DNA of 32,348 nucleotides from a virus. The stretch spans positions 1 to 32,348 of the IMG/VR virus record IMGVR_UViG_3300020119_000082; one strand, 5' to 3'. Made by a program: the position numbers and the translations under genes. The notes below the pieces were generated by a model, which searched no databases, was not told the DNA's origin, and was given only the letters and a program-made list of their open reading frames with translations. Shown here piece after piece: positions 23,701 through 29,652 of the stretch; positions within the stretch are counted from its first letter, which is position 1; each line of letters opens with the position of its first letter.

Positions 23701-24390
23701 GGAGAAATCCAAGACATGTCTCACGCAAAGTTTAGCGATATGCTTCAAGAAGCAGATCGTCTTGCTGACGGCCAGACTGAATTGGACACCAAGCCATCTG
23801 ATAACCTAGGCAAGGTAGAGACTCTACCAGAAGTTAACAAGGCCATGATGGATCTTGCAAAGGCTCCACCAAAGGTTCGTAAGGAAGCAGAAGCTATCCA
23901 CAGACTAGTATCTGAAGGAAAGCTAGACCCAACCGACCTAGACGCTCTAGTAGCAGAAGGTTTGGATAAGGATGCAGTTGCTTACTACAAGAAGTACTGG
24001 GGACAGACTGACGGTGGTTCCGAATTCGCTAGCGAATTGGTCAAGGAGCACGTCAAGGCTGAATTAGAAGCAGAAATCAACAACTACAAGGTTAAGATTG
24101 CTCGTGCATACGAGTTAGCTTACGACATGGTTGACCGTGGTTTGTGCGCATCTGACAGACTAAGCGTCTCTGCTCAGGTCGAGGAAATCATGAAGTTTAA
24201 TGATGACTCCTTTGACTCTTTGAAGAGAGTTGTTGCAAGACACCCAGTAACCAACCTACGCAAGCAGGCAGGTGCATTACCACAAGTTGGCTTGATTGGT
24301 TCCGGTGAAATTAACGTTGCTGCCCCAGCAGATGATGACTGGTCAGCATTGTCCGCAGCATTTGCTAAGACTTCCAAGAGAATGTTCTAA
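20773..24390 (+). CDS. Capsid maturation protease fused to scaffold-like region
   Basis: A 1205-aa protein. Residues about 50-245 resemble a phage head-maturation protease: GKPLCIDHKSSSVDHVRGFI with candidate catalytic H132, GVSNCVSMGTAVG with candidate nucleophile S183, a Cys/His cluster (C193, C196, C207, H209), and the closing motif PIELSIVVNGADPKA, typical of these proteases. Such proteases cleave scaffold and capsid during maturation. The remainder is scaffold-like: coiled coil, two 74-aa repeats (408-481 and 505-578), a Pro/Ala/Gly linker (about 655-740), acidic helical sections and a C-terminal domain. Three in-frame ATGs (21733, 21964, 23353) follow purine-rich sites, the last two strong, so shorter scaffold products are possible, as in lambda C/Nu3. 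The protease call rests on motifs; the exact clan is uncertain. Confidence 0.78.
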   Translation: MSFVKLGEATEIKLENADSCVPQVNAEILENFRKFAQNLKKIAPKAEDFLYFSAVMMHAAEASALNDDGTPRLNVKGESVQVGWDKSGNTWRWMSNDPSIKPYKNSNGDIFPEEELVKAYKKWVGKPLCIDHKSSSVDHVRGFIVDTYYDRNLKRVIALCALDKAGYQQLARQVATGVSNCVSMGTAVGRAICSDCARVARTEADFCDHMRRKTCYGEINVDLNPIELSIVVNGADPKANIKHIIAAANTLNAYVENKQQELSKLADKFTANFNFDVGGSDQGKVTNVTVNASDLETFRKDVDKAIADFQSLQSSLKEENMQGHGNDLASNQLLGDETPTSDSGLAPPHARYASYEVGADAIETLRETMKVIEAKLGQTKESLEKLAKTSTKTQEENMSGTNINKQGYYQGAGGVNEPTPGQAKYPKDPLNEQLREKEDKQMVGQSPFPGVGSVDGMHPSPDSAETSDELERKKLLARAEAEERAQKRQAIVEAAKNALNQKTAYFQGGGGVNEPTPGKQKYPVDKLEYTLREKEDKHMVGQKPFPGVGPVDGLHPSPSSAETSDELKRKEMLRRASALSAKFAYATNTDGSRNKADSAWEVYRGDKLILTASVQDLSGGQVDKLYPGIATTEFGASLLEKVKTHGVQKVASLVKSAQAAPPAPPGGGESAPPTADSSAPPAGGADAGPPAEDKGKSGDPKAAAGELAEKVRDLSSDLVEAVRALTGEQAEMGEMEGAAPPAGGPEMGAAASFSTKTLNTIRKDLNGALTQAMKEAVATLNDHAQELDMISGLYDKGAVSGNNQEFVGTIVEDALTEAKTAVADGFKLMTAFVKYARGTKAIVKRAEIERELEALAEGETMTGEQDANNGDDLMDMIADTNADLDAVNEMLSDDNDHFGTGEPHFESMEGEDGLALMSNDATPLKADDANDVKVDVKPELLDKLGPLGTTASFETKAGRAALRAKLAADALGKEEDGEIQDMSHAKFSDMLQEADRLADGQTELDTKPSDNLGKVETLPEVNKAMMDLAKAPPKVRKEAEAIHRLVSEGKLDPTDLDALVAEGLDKDAVAYYKKYWGQTDGGSEFASELVKEHVKAELEAEINNYKVKIARAYELAYDMVDRGLCASDRLSVSAQVEEIMKFNDDSFDSLKRVVARHPVTNLRKQAGALPQVGLIGSGEINVAAPADDDWSALSAAFAKTSKRMF
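21964..21966 (+). promoter_or_regulatory. Candidate internal translation start in protease-scaffold gene
   Basis: An in-frame ATG (Met398) follows AGAGGA with about 4-5 nt spacing, immediately before the first 74-aa repeat. Initiation here would make an 808-aa product without the protease domain. A second strong candidate is the ATG at 23353 (Met861) behind GAAGGAG, and a weaker one is at 21733 (Met321). Each follows a similar Glu-rich run and begins a new-looking segment. Confidence 0.4.
21994..22215 (+). repeat. Coding repeat, copy 1 of a 74-aa unit
   Basis: Residues 408-481 of the protease-scaffold protein. The unit opens YYQGAGGVNEPTP, continues with a charged LREKEDK segment, then MVGQSPFPGVG and HPSPDSAETSDEL. 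It matches copy 2 (22285-22506) at 55 of 74 positions in my hand alignment. Its first 13 residues also match the nucleotidyltransferase at 8125-8163. Confidence 0.85.
22285..22506 (+). repeat. Coding repeat, copy 2 of a 74-aa unit
   Basis: Residues 505-578 of the protease-scaffold protein. It opens YFQGGGGVNEPTP and continues LREKEDKHMVGQKPFPGVG and HPSPSSAETSDEL. The preceding Ala plus these 13 residues are identical to residues 256-269 of the nucleotidyltransferase, although most codons differ. Copies 1 and 2 start 97 residues apart. Confidence 0.85.
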
Positions 24391-24417
24391 GCATAAAACA
24401 AAGGAATAGAGGATACT

Positions 24418-25212
24418 ATGTCTAACAAAAGTGTATCAGATTTTGTCGCTGCAACAATGGATGCAGTTCTAAAGAGCGAAGCCCACAAGTCATTGTTCGG
24501 CACGCAATACAAGTATGCATCCGATGATCATGATGGTCATGATCACAAGCCAGGCGACTCTTGCTCGGCAGATGATCAGGATGCTAAGAAGAAGAAGGAA
24601 GATTCTTCTAGCGCAGATGATCAGGATGCAAAGAAGAAGATGCCACCTTGGCTAAAAGACAAGAGCGACTCTTCTTATGCAGATGATCAAGATGCCAAGA
24701 AGAAGAAGGAAGACTCTTCAGATGCAGATGATGACAACGATGCTCGTCGTAAGGCCAAGAAAGAGGAATCTTCAAGCTCTAGCTCTGATTCTTCAAGTGC
24801 TGATGATGACAACGATGCTCGCAAAGCAAAGAAGGAAGAATCTTCTAGCAGTTCCAGCGACAGCTCCAAGGCTGACGACATGGGAGCTTCCGCAGCTTTC
24901 GATGTAGCTATCGACAGCTTGCTAACTGCTTCCGCAGCTCTTGATTCTGTTGGTATGGAGAAGTCCGCCGCATTTAGCTTGAAGCTAGCTTCTTTGGTTG
25001 TTGAAGCCAAGAAGAAGGAAAAGGATTCTAAGAAAGATTCTAAGAAGTCTTCTAAGAGTGATTCTAATGACGCCCGTGGTAAGAAGAAGGACTCTAAGGA
25101 TTCCAAGGATTCCAAGGATTCTAAGAAGAGCGATTCTAACTCCGCCAAGGACAAGAAGAGCGACAAGAAGGATTCTTCCAAGGACTCCAAAAAGTCTTCT
25201 TCCAAGAAGTAA
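24418..25212 (+). CDS. Lys/Asp/Ser-rich repeat protein with central helical hairpin
   Basis: A 264-aa protein of extreme composition. Residues 1-35 form a normal-looking helix. A His/Asp patch follows (SDDHDGHDHKPGDS), then residues 50-153 carry imperfect repeats built on ADDQDAKKKKEDSS or ADDDNDARKAKKEE with Ser runs. Residues 157-197 form the only hydrophobic unit, a helix-Gly-helix hairpin (IDSLLTASAALDSVGMEKSA) shared with neighbouring genes. Residues 198-264 are nearly all Lys, Asp and Ser (KDSKDSKDSKK). Two strong ribosome-site cores (AGGA, GAGGA) precede the ATG. Such a polyampholyte could bind DNA, cations or capsid, but no family is recognised. It directly follows the protease-scaffold gene. 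Confidence 0.75.
   Translation: MSNKSVSDFVAATMDAVLKSEAHKSLFGTQYKYASDDHDGHDHKPGDSCSADDQDAKKKKEDSSSADDQDAKKKMPPWLKDKSDSSYADDQDAKKKKEDSSDADDDNDARRKAKKEESSSSSSDSSSADDDNDARKAKKEESSSSSSDSSKADDMGASAAFDVAIDSLLTASAALDSVGMEKSAAFSLKLASLVVEAKKKEKDSKKDSKKSSKSDSNDARGKKKDSKDSKDSKDSKKSDSNSAKDKKSDKKDSSKDSKKSSSKK
24568..24888 (+). repeat. Degenerate tandem coding repeat (ADDxDA units)
   Basis: Five full units beginning with the codons for Ala-Asp-Asp start at 24568, 24613, 24679, 24724 and 24799, and a sixth, diverged one at 24871. Spacing is 45, 66, 45, 75 and 72 nt, all in frame. Copies 1 and 2 are nearly identical at the DNA level. This is the pattern left by slippage or unequal exchange in a coding repeat. 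Confidence 0.8.
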
Positions 25213-25227
25213 TAATAGGAGTTCATA

Positions 25228-25455
25228 ATGTATAAGGCTGGCAGCTTTGAAGAAGAGATCCGTCAATCGATGGAAAAGACACTGGTAGCAAACCAGGTCG
25301 AAAAGAATCATGGTTTCAAGAGATTAGCACAAGCTGCCGATTATCTGAATGCTGCTGCCGAAATTTTCGAGCAAGCTGGCATGACTGAACAAGCTGAAGA
25401 GATAACCGAAGTCTTGCAGGGATTGGCTCACCAATTTTCCGGCAAGACTTCTTGA
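25228..25455 (+). CDS. Small helical protein, paralogue of next gene
   Basis: A 75-aa protein. It consists of an N-terminal helix (FEEEIRQSMEKTL) and a helix-Gly-helix hairpin (QAADYLNAAAEIFEQAGMTE, then QAEEITEVLQGLAHQ). The whole length aligns with the first 70 residues of the next gene's product, with shared F-E-x-E, Q-A-A-x-Y-L and E-I-F-E-x-A-G positions, so the two arose by duplication. A strong AGGAG ribosome site is present. It is 11 nt before its paralogue. No function is known. It is probably a small virion or capsid-associated protein because the same hairpin occurs in several large structural-type proteins here. Confidence 0.8.
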   Translation: MYKAGSFEEEIRQSMEKTLVANQVEKNHGFKRLAQAADYLNAAAEIFEQAGMTEQAEEITEVLQGLAHQFSGKTS

Positions 25456-25466
25456 TTTGAGGACTA

Positions 25467-26375
25467 ATGATCAAGAAGAGCTTATTCGAAGATGAATTAA
25501 TCCATGGCATGCAGCGCGAGTTGCACGGCTATGAGAAGAAGCAAGGCATGGCAAACCTTGTTCAGGCCGCAGAGTATCTTCATTCTGCCGTTGAAATCTT
25601 TGAAGAAGCTGGTCTAACTGCCAAGGCTGATCAGGTTCTTCGAATTCTAGGTAAGATTGTCTTGGCTGATAAAAAGAAGGAAGAAGATTCTTCCAAAGTT
25701 GATGATAACGATACTCATCACAAGTCCAAACACGATCAAGATTTTTATGAGAAAATGTTGGAATGGATCAAGAATCCAGCCACGCCAGTAGATCCAGAGA
25801 ACCCACAACCGGGTGAAGAAATTGTTGTGAGACCACTACCACCTTCAGTGGAACCTGGCTCTGAAATTCAAATGCAGAGCCTAATGGAACCAAAGAAATT
25901 GCCAGCCGGTGATGATTTGGTGTTCCAGAGCATCGCTCAAGAACTTGGCCTAATGGATGACAACGATGCCAATGGTAAACCACGCAAACCAAAGAATCCA
26001 ACCAAGATTCACGATCCTCACACCAAGGGACTAACTCCCGACAAGATGATTGAGAATTTGAAACATCATGGTACTGAATTCAATATGGCTGATGATAACG
26101 GTGTTGACGTTCATCAACCAAAGGGTTTTGATGAGTTCTACGAGAAGTGGAAGGCTCGTCACATGAAGGAAGAGCCTATAGAAGAAGCCCCTCCAACTAT
26201 TAGAGAAACGCCTATGAGGCCACCTCCAGTAGTCAATGACCTATTTGATGACATTCCAGAAGATGGAGTGCTACAACTTGGTAAGGCTGATGACATGTTG
26301 GATGCTGATATTGATGAAAAACCACTGGTAGTTCATGAAGATAGTCTAGGTAAAACTTTTGAGGATAGCGACTAA
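25467..26375 (+). CDS. Helical-hairpin protein with long acidic/Pro-rich extension
   Basis: A 302-aa protein. Residues 1-68 are a paralogue of the preceding 75-aa protein (FEDELIHGMQ, QAAEYLHSAVEIFEEAGLTA). The rest is polar and disordered-looking. It has a KKKEEDSSKVDDNDTHH segment resembling the low-complexity gene at 24418, two similar motifs FYEKMLEW (93-100) and FYEKWKAR (224-231), further DDNDA/ADDNG motifs (165-168 and 208-211), and Pro-rich acidic linkers. A strong GAGGA site lies before the ATG. It looks like the small protein gained a linker with short binding motifs. There is no enzymatic signature, and a virion role is inferred. Confidence 0.75.
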   Translation: MIKKSLFEDELIHGMQRELHGYEKKQGMANLVQAAEYLHSAVEIFEEAGLTAKADQVLRILGKIVLADKKKEEDSSKVDDNDTHHKSKHDQDFYEKMLEWIKNPATPVDPENPQPGEEIVVRPLPPSVEPGSEIQMQSLMEPKKLPAGDDLVFQSIAQELGLMDDNDANGKPRKPKNPTKIHDPHTKGLTPDKMIENLKHHGTEFNMADDNGVDVHQPKGFDEFYEKWKARHMKEEPIEEAPPTIRETPMRPPPVVNDLFDDIPEDGVLQLGKADDMLDADIDEKPLVVHEDSLGKTFEDSD

Positions 26376-26416
26376 TCTGTTATATAGTATGAGAGCGGTA
26401 TAGATAAAGGAATCTC

Positions 26417-27106
26417 ATGCTAAGATTAGTACAGGTAGGCAACACACTTCCAGCCAGTTTTATCGTTGACCCGTCCGCTGAATTTCAGCCAGGTCAAATT
26501 GCAGAATTAACTGTTATTGGTAACCAAGTAATGGCTACCGTTAGTAACGGCACCGCCCCAATTGGTGTTATTGATGATATCAAAACCAAAGCATTTACTA
26601 ACGTTTCTTGGAACGAAGTAGTTATTGTTCCAGCCGTAGGTGTCCCTGGTCCAGGTGGCACTATTATTACTCCCATTGATATCAAGGCAGAACTTAAAAA
26701 GCCTAATATCATTCCTTCTAGTTTCAATTCGACAGTTAATGTTGTTTTAAACGCTGTCAATGGTATAGTTACATTCGTAGCTGGTACTCAACTTAATTTT
26801 GATTTGACCGGTACAGGTCAACCAAATGCTATTAGAACAATTGTAAATTATACTTATCAAGTGGCCAATATTCCTGGCGATGATAGTACTGCTGGTTCAG
26901 GAAGAATCACGGTTTGGTTTAATAGAATGTTTTTCCAGACTGACCAGTACGAAACCAATCAACAGTATCCAGTACGCGCTAATTTATACGTTAGTGAGAC
27001 TGGATTTTTGACTACAAGAAGGCCGAGTGGAATTCATCCAGCAGTTGCGATGGTAACTGCGCCACCAACGCCAATGAACCCAATGATCGAGGCTCTTTGG
27101 TTCTGA
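26417..27106 (+). CDS. Beta-rich structural protein candidate
   Basis: A 229-aa protein, mostly predicted beta strand. An N-terminal strand segment (LRLVQVGNTLPASFIVDPSA, then GQIAELTVIGNQVMATVSN) precedes a G/P-rich turn (VPGPGG), then strands to about residue 180, and the ending TTRRPSGIHPAVAMVTAPP with a terminal ALWF. This all-beta pattern with a hydrophobic aromatic C-terminus suits capsid decoration, tail or baseplate proteins. It differs sharply from its helical neighbours. The ribosome site is AAGGA. At 229 aa it is small for an HK97 major capsid protein, but I cannot rule out an abundant capsid component. The family is not recognised. Confidence 0.75.
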   Translation: MLRLVQVGNTLPASFIVDPSAEFQPGQIAELTVIGNQVMATVSNGTAPIGVIDDIKTKAFTNVSWNEVVIVPAVGVPGPGGTIITPIDIKAELKKPNIIPSSFNSTVNVVLNAVNGIVTFVAGTQLNFDLTGTGQPNAIRTIVNYTYQVANIPGDDSTAGSGRITVWFNRMFFQTDQYETNQQYPVRANLYVSETGFLTTRRPSGIHPAVAMVTAPPTPMNPMIEALWF

Positions 27107-27160
27107 GATGAAGTAAAGCCTCAAAATACCTGCATATTCTTTTATTTAGTAGAAGAAGCT

Positions 27161-27185
27161 TTCTATAATCCGGCATATTATAGAA
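27161..27185. promoter_or_regulatory. Perfect 9-bp inverted repeat overlapping a TATAAT box
   Basis: TTCTATAAT (27161-27169) and ATTATAGAA (27177-27185) are exact reverse complements around a 7-nt spacer. The left arm contains TATAAT (27164-27169), a perfect -10 hexamer, with TTTATT 17 nt further upstream as a poor -35. It lies in the 102-nt gap before the gene at 27209. It could be an operator over a promoter, or an RNA hairpin in the leader. There is no T-tract, so it is not a typical terminator. Confidence 0.45.
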
Positions 27186-27208
27186 TATCCCATTTGTTGA
27201 GGCTCCAT

Positions 27209-28357
27209 ATGACTTTTAAGCACGTAAAATTTGAGGATTCTGCTGTAATGCGTTCTCTAGAGAAACTAGCCAGAGAAAAGGGCCTAGTTAAAGATGAACC
27301 AATTACGAAAGAAGCTTCTTCCAATGTATATTTGTCTCCTACCGCTAGCTTGACGGAAAGAATTCTTCGTCTATGTGCCGGCCTTAGAGCTTCTGGTTTC
27401 GATAAGCATGCCGCCGACCTAGAAGAAAGGTTTGTTGTTTACAAGCAGGCTCAGACTCTTTATGAGACCACTTCCGAAAAGGGAGAAGACCTTGTTGACG
27501 CCGCTCATCCAAAGGGAAGCCACAAGCTAGAGAATGTTGAGGGTGATGAAGCGGTCTTCGAGACCATCGTAGATCAACACCTAAAGAATATGAAGATGGT
27601 TGAAAAGACTCCTACTGGCAAGCTTGCTTCCGGTCGTGATGTTTTGAATTCTGTCAAAATTGTATTGGGTCAGGATACTGCTACCTTGCTTGAAAATAAG
27701 ATGGTTGCTATTCGCGCTAAGATGAGCGACGTTATAGCTGCTATCAAATCTCAACCAGAAACAGCCGATCTTACATCTACTAACAAGACTGGCCAGCTTA
27801 TGGCACTTGGTGGTATTAGTCGTTGGACTGGTCAGAGACCGATCACTGTCGATACAGTTAACAAGCTAATTCAAGCAATTGCTTCTTGCAAATCTACGTT
27901 AATGTATATGGATCCTGACGAGAGAACTAAGCTCAAAGAACAATACAATAACAGTTGGAGCACCATGGCCCCAAACGATAGACAACGTTATGTAATGGCT
28001 ATGCAAAATTACTCGGCCTGGCAACAAGCTTCTACTGCACTTGATGCAATGACTAGTATGGCCAATGAAACCCTTAATCTAACTAAAGGTGACTTTGCTC
28101 TACAAAATAAGATTCAAGCATTGGCTGTCAGACTTAGCTCTTATAGATCATTACTTAATGATGAGGGATTTACTGACGATGATAGAAAGCAAGGTAATGC
28201 TTTTATTGACAGGTGGGTTGCCTCACTAAACAATATGAAGAAGGTATTTTCTGGATTGGATCCAGACACCAAAGCTCAAGAAGCTCCGCGTTATGAATCT
28301 AGACTTTCTCAAATTGAGCAAGCCGTCAATCAATTCCATGAACAACTAATCGCCTAA
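27209..28357 (+). CDS. Hypothetical all-helical protein, probable virion component
   Basis: A 382-aa protein starting MTFKHVKFED. I chose the ATG at 27209 because TTGAGG lies 6 nt upstream; a TTG at 27194 would put that ribosome site inside the gene. Residues 48-75 carry the recurrent helical hairpin (LTERILRLCAGLRASGFDKH, then AADLEERF). A conserved-looking segment ETTSEKGEDLVDAAHPKGS follows, then long helices to the C-terminus, including W-rich and Q-rich parts (YNNSWSTMAPNDRQRYVMAM). There are no catalytic motifs or membrane segments. It probably begins a new transcript because of the promoter-like palindrome upstream. Confidence 0.75.
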   Translation: MTFKHVKFEDSAVMRSLEKLAREKGLVKDEPITKEASSNVYLSPTASLTERILRLCAGLRASGFDKHAADLEERFVVYKQAQTLYETTSEKGEDLVDAAHPKGSHKLENVEGDEAVFETIVDQHLKNMKMVEKTPTGKLASGRDVLNSVKIVLGQDTATLLENKMVAIRAKMSDVIAAIKSQPETADLTSTNKTGQLMALGGISRWTGQRPITVDTVNKLIQAIASCKSTLMYMDPDERTKLKEQYNNSWSTMAPNDRQRYVMAMQNYSAWQQASTALDAMTSMANETLNLTKGDFALQNKIQALAVRLSSYRSLLNDEGFTDDDRKQGNAFIDRWVASLNNMKKVFSGLDPDTKAQEAPRYESRLSQIEQAVNQFHEQLIA

Positions 28358-28365
28358 AGGTAACT

Positions 28366-29643
28366 ATGACAAAAAAGAATCTAAAAGATATAGTTGCCGC
28401 AATAGAAAAAATGGCACAGGATAATAATCCTAGTGTTCCAAGATTTTCTGGTCGCCGTAAGAATCCAGTTGCAGATACTGGTGGTACAGTCGGTACTGGT
28501 GGAACTGGCGGTACTGGAACTACTCCAGGCGCAAAACCAACTGGTCGTTTCAGCAATCTTCCTGGCGCAAATCCAGCTCCTCCGCAACATGCTGGTGGCG
28601 GTGGAGGCGGCGGTGGTGGATACGCCGGAGTTCTGTCTATTAGAGATATGCAGCAAGCTATCAAGGATTTTGCAACCGAAGCCGTTAAGTACAACACCAC
28701 ACCACAACAACAGGGTGGAAAAGTCATTCGTACGGTTAATCCAGATGACAAGAGAAGAGACTTCAATGATTTCCTAGCTGAGCAGTTTTCTGCTAGCGCT
28801 GACATTCATGGTGAAGAATATACTACTGATCAATCAGCAACCTCTCAAAATTCTAAGCAACCAACTGACTTGGTACAGCTAAATAATGTTATTGATGGAT
28901 TGCAGAGAATTGGTCCTGGTAGCAGAGAAGGTATGGTAGACGGTGTTTGGGATTTCAGAACCAATAATGCTGTAAGAAACACCTATGCTCTTGCTGCTGC
29001 ACTTGTAACCGCTAATGAAGCATTAGGTGGCACTGCCCCAAATGATAGAAGAGTTTTTAAACGACAAGACTTGGAAGCTTTAAGAAAAGCAATCCCAGAG
29101 CAAAAGGACCCATATAAAGAAGGAGTATCTCAGGCAGAATTAGGCGAGAAGGCTAAGGCTATCTCAGCACTAGTCAAGAAGTTAACTGATTTCTATACTT
29201 ACTATTCTAAGACCATTATGGATCATCCTGCTTACAAGAGATACATCAATCAAGAACTTCCTCTCTTCACAGTTACTCCGGGTGGAGGAGATCCTGCACA
29301 GCTAAATGAAAATCAGACTAAGCAGTTACAGGAAAACGGAAAGAGATGGACAATTTTTAGTCTAGTACTTCCAAACAAGGAAGGTAAGAATGTTGATTTG
29401 AGTGGGCAGGTTCCTCTTGATTATCTATCTAGCAGAAGAAATCTACAACAGCTAATGATTGATAAACTTGGATATCAAGCCAGTGAAGTTAACAATGGGC
29501 CACTATTGGTTAAGTTAGTAAAGAGTATGGTTGCTCAAGTTAGCGACTACATCTCTAAGCATAAGCCAATTCCTGTTCCGCCAAAACAGCAACAGCCAGT
29601 GGGAGACCAAGTTGCTCCACAGGGACCTAACCAAGTAGCGTAA
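28366..29643 (+). CDS. Hypothetical protein with Gly-rich linker; possible peptidoglycan-binding-like motif
   Basis: A 425-aa protein. A short helix at the N-terminus is followed by a Thr/Gly linker (39-55) and a run of eight Gly residues (77-84). The middle contains LNNVIDGLQRIGPGS and DGVWDFRTNNAVRN (191-204). The latter resembles the D-G-x-x-G-x-x-T-x-x-A-V turn of peptidoglycan-binding repeats, but the family's full pattern is not met. The C-terminal half is helical (KAKAISALVKKLTDFYTYYS) with a small beta portion and a Pro/Gln tail. The AAAGG ribosome site is good, and the start is 8 nt after the previous stop. A virion protein is likely; the exact role is unknown. Confidence 0.75.
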   Translation: MTKKNLKDIVAAIEKMAQDNNPSVPRFSGRRKNPVADTGGTVGTGGTGGTGTTPGAKPTGRFSNLPGANPAPPQHAGGGGGGGGGYAGVLSIRDMQQAIKDFATEAVKYNTTPQQQGGKVIRTVNPDDKRRDFNDFLAEQFSASADIHGEEYTTDQSATSQNSKQPTDLVQLNNVIDGLQRIGPGSREGMVDGVWDFRTNNAVRNTYALAAALVTANEALGGTAPNDRRVFKRQDLEALRKAIPEQKDPYKEGVSQAELGEKAKAISALVKKLTDFYTYYSKTIMDHPAYKRYINQELPLFTVTPGGGDPAQLNENQTKQLQENGKRWTIFSLVLPNKEGKNVDLSGQVPLDYLSSRRNLQQLMIDKLGYQASEVNNGPLLVKLVKSMVAQVSDYISKHKPIPVPPKQQQPVGDQVAPQGPNQVA

Positions 29644-29652
29644 AGGTATAAC

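Noticed and set aside
24687-25311. Two long minus-strand Leu/Ser/Glu-rich frames opposite the low-complexity gene
   Set aside because: They are shadows of the Lys/Asp/Ser repeats and have no separate coding signal.
27089-27122. Hairpin GAGGCT/AGCCTC at the end of the beta-rich protein gene
   Set aside because: The stem is interrupted, the loop is long and no T-tract follows, so I do not call it a terminator.
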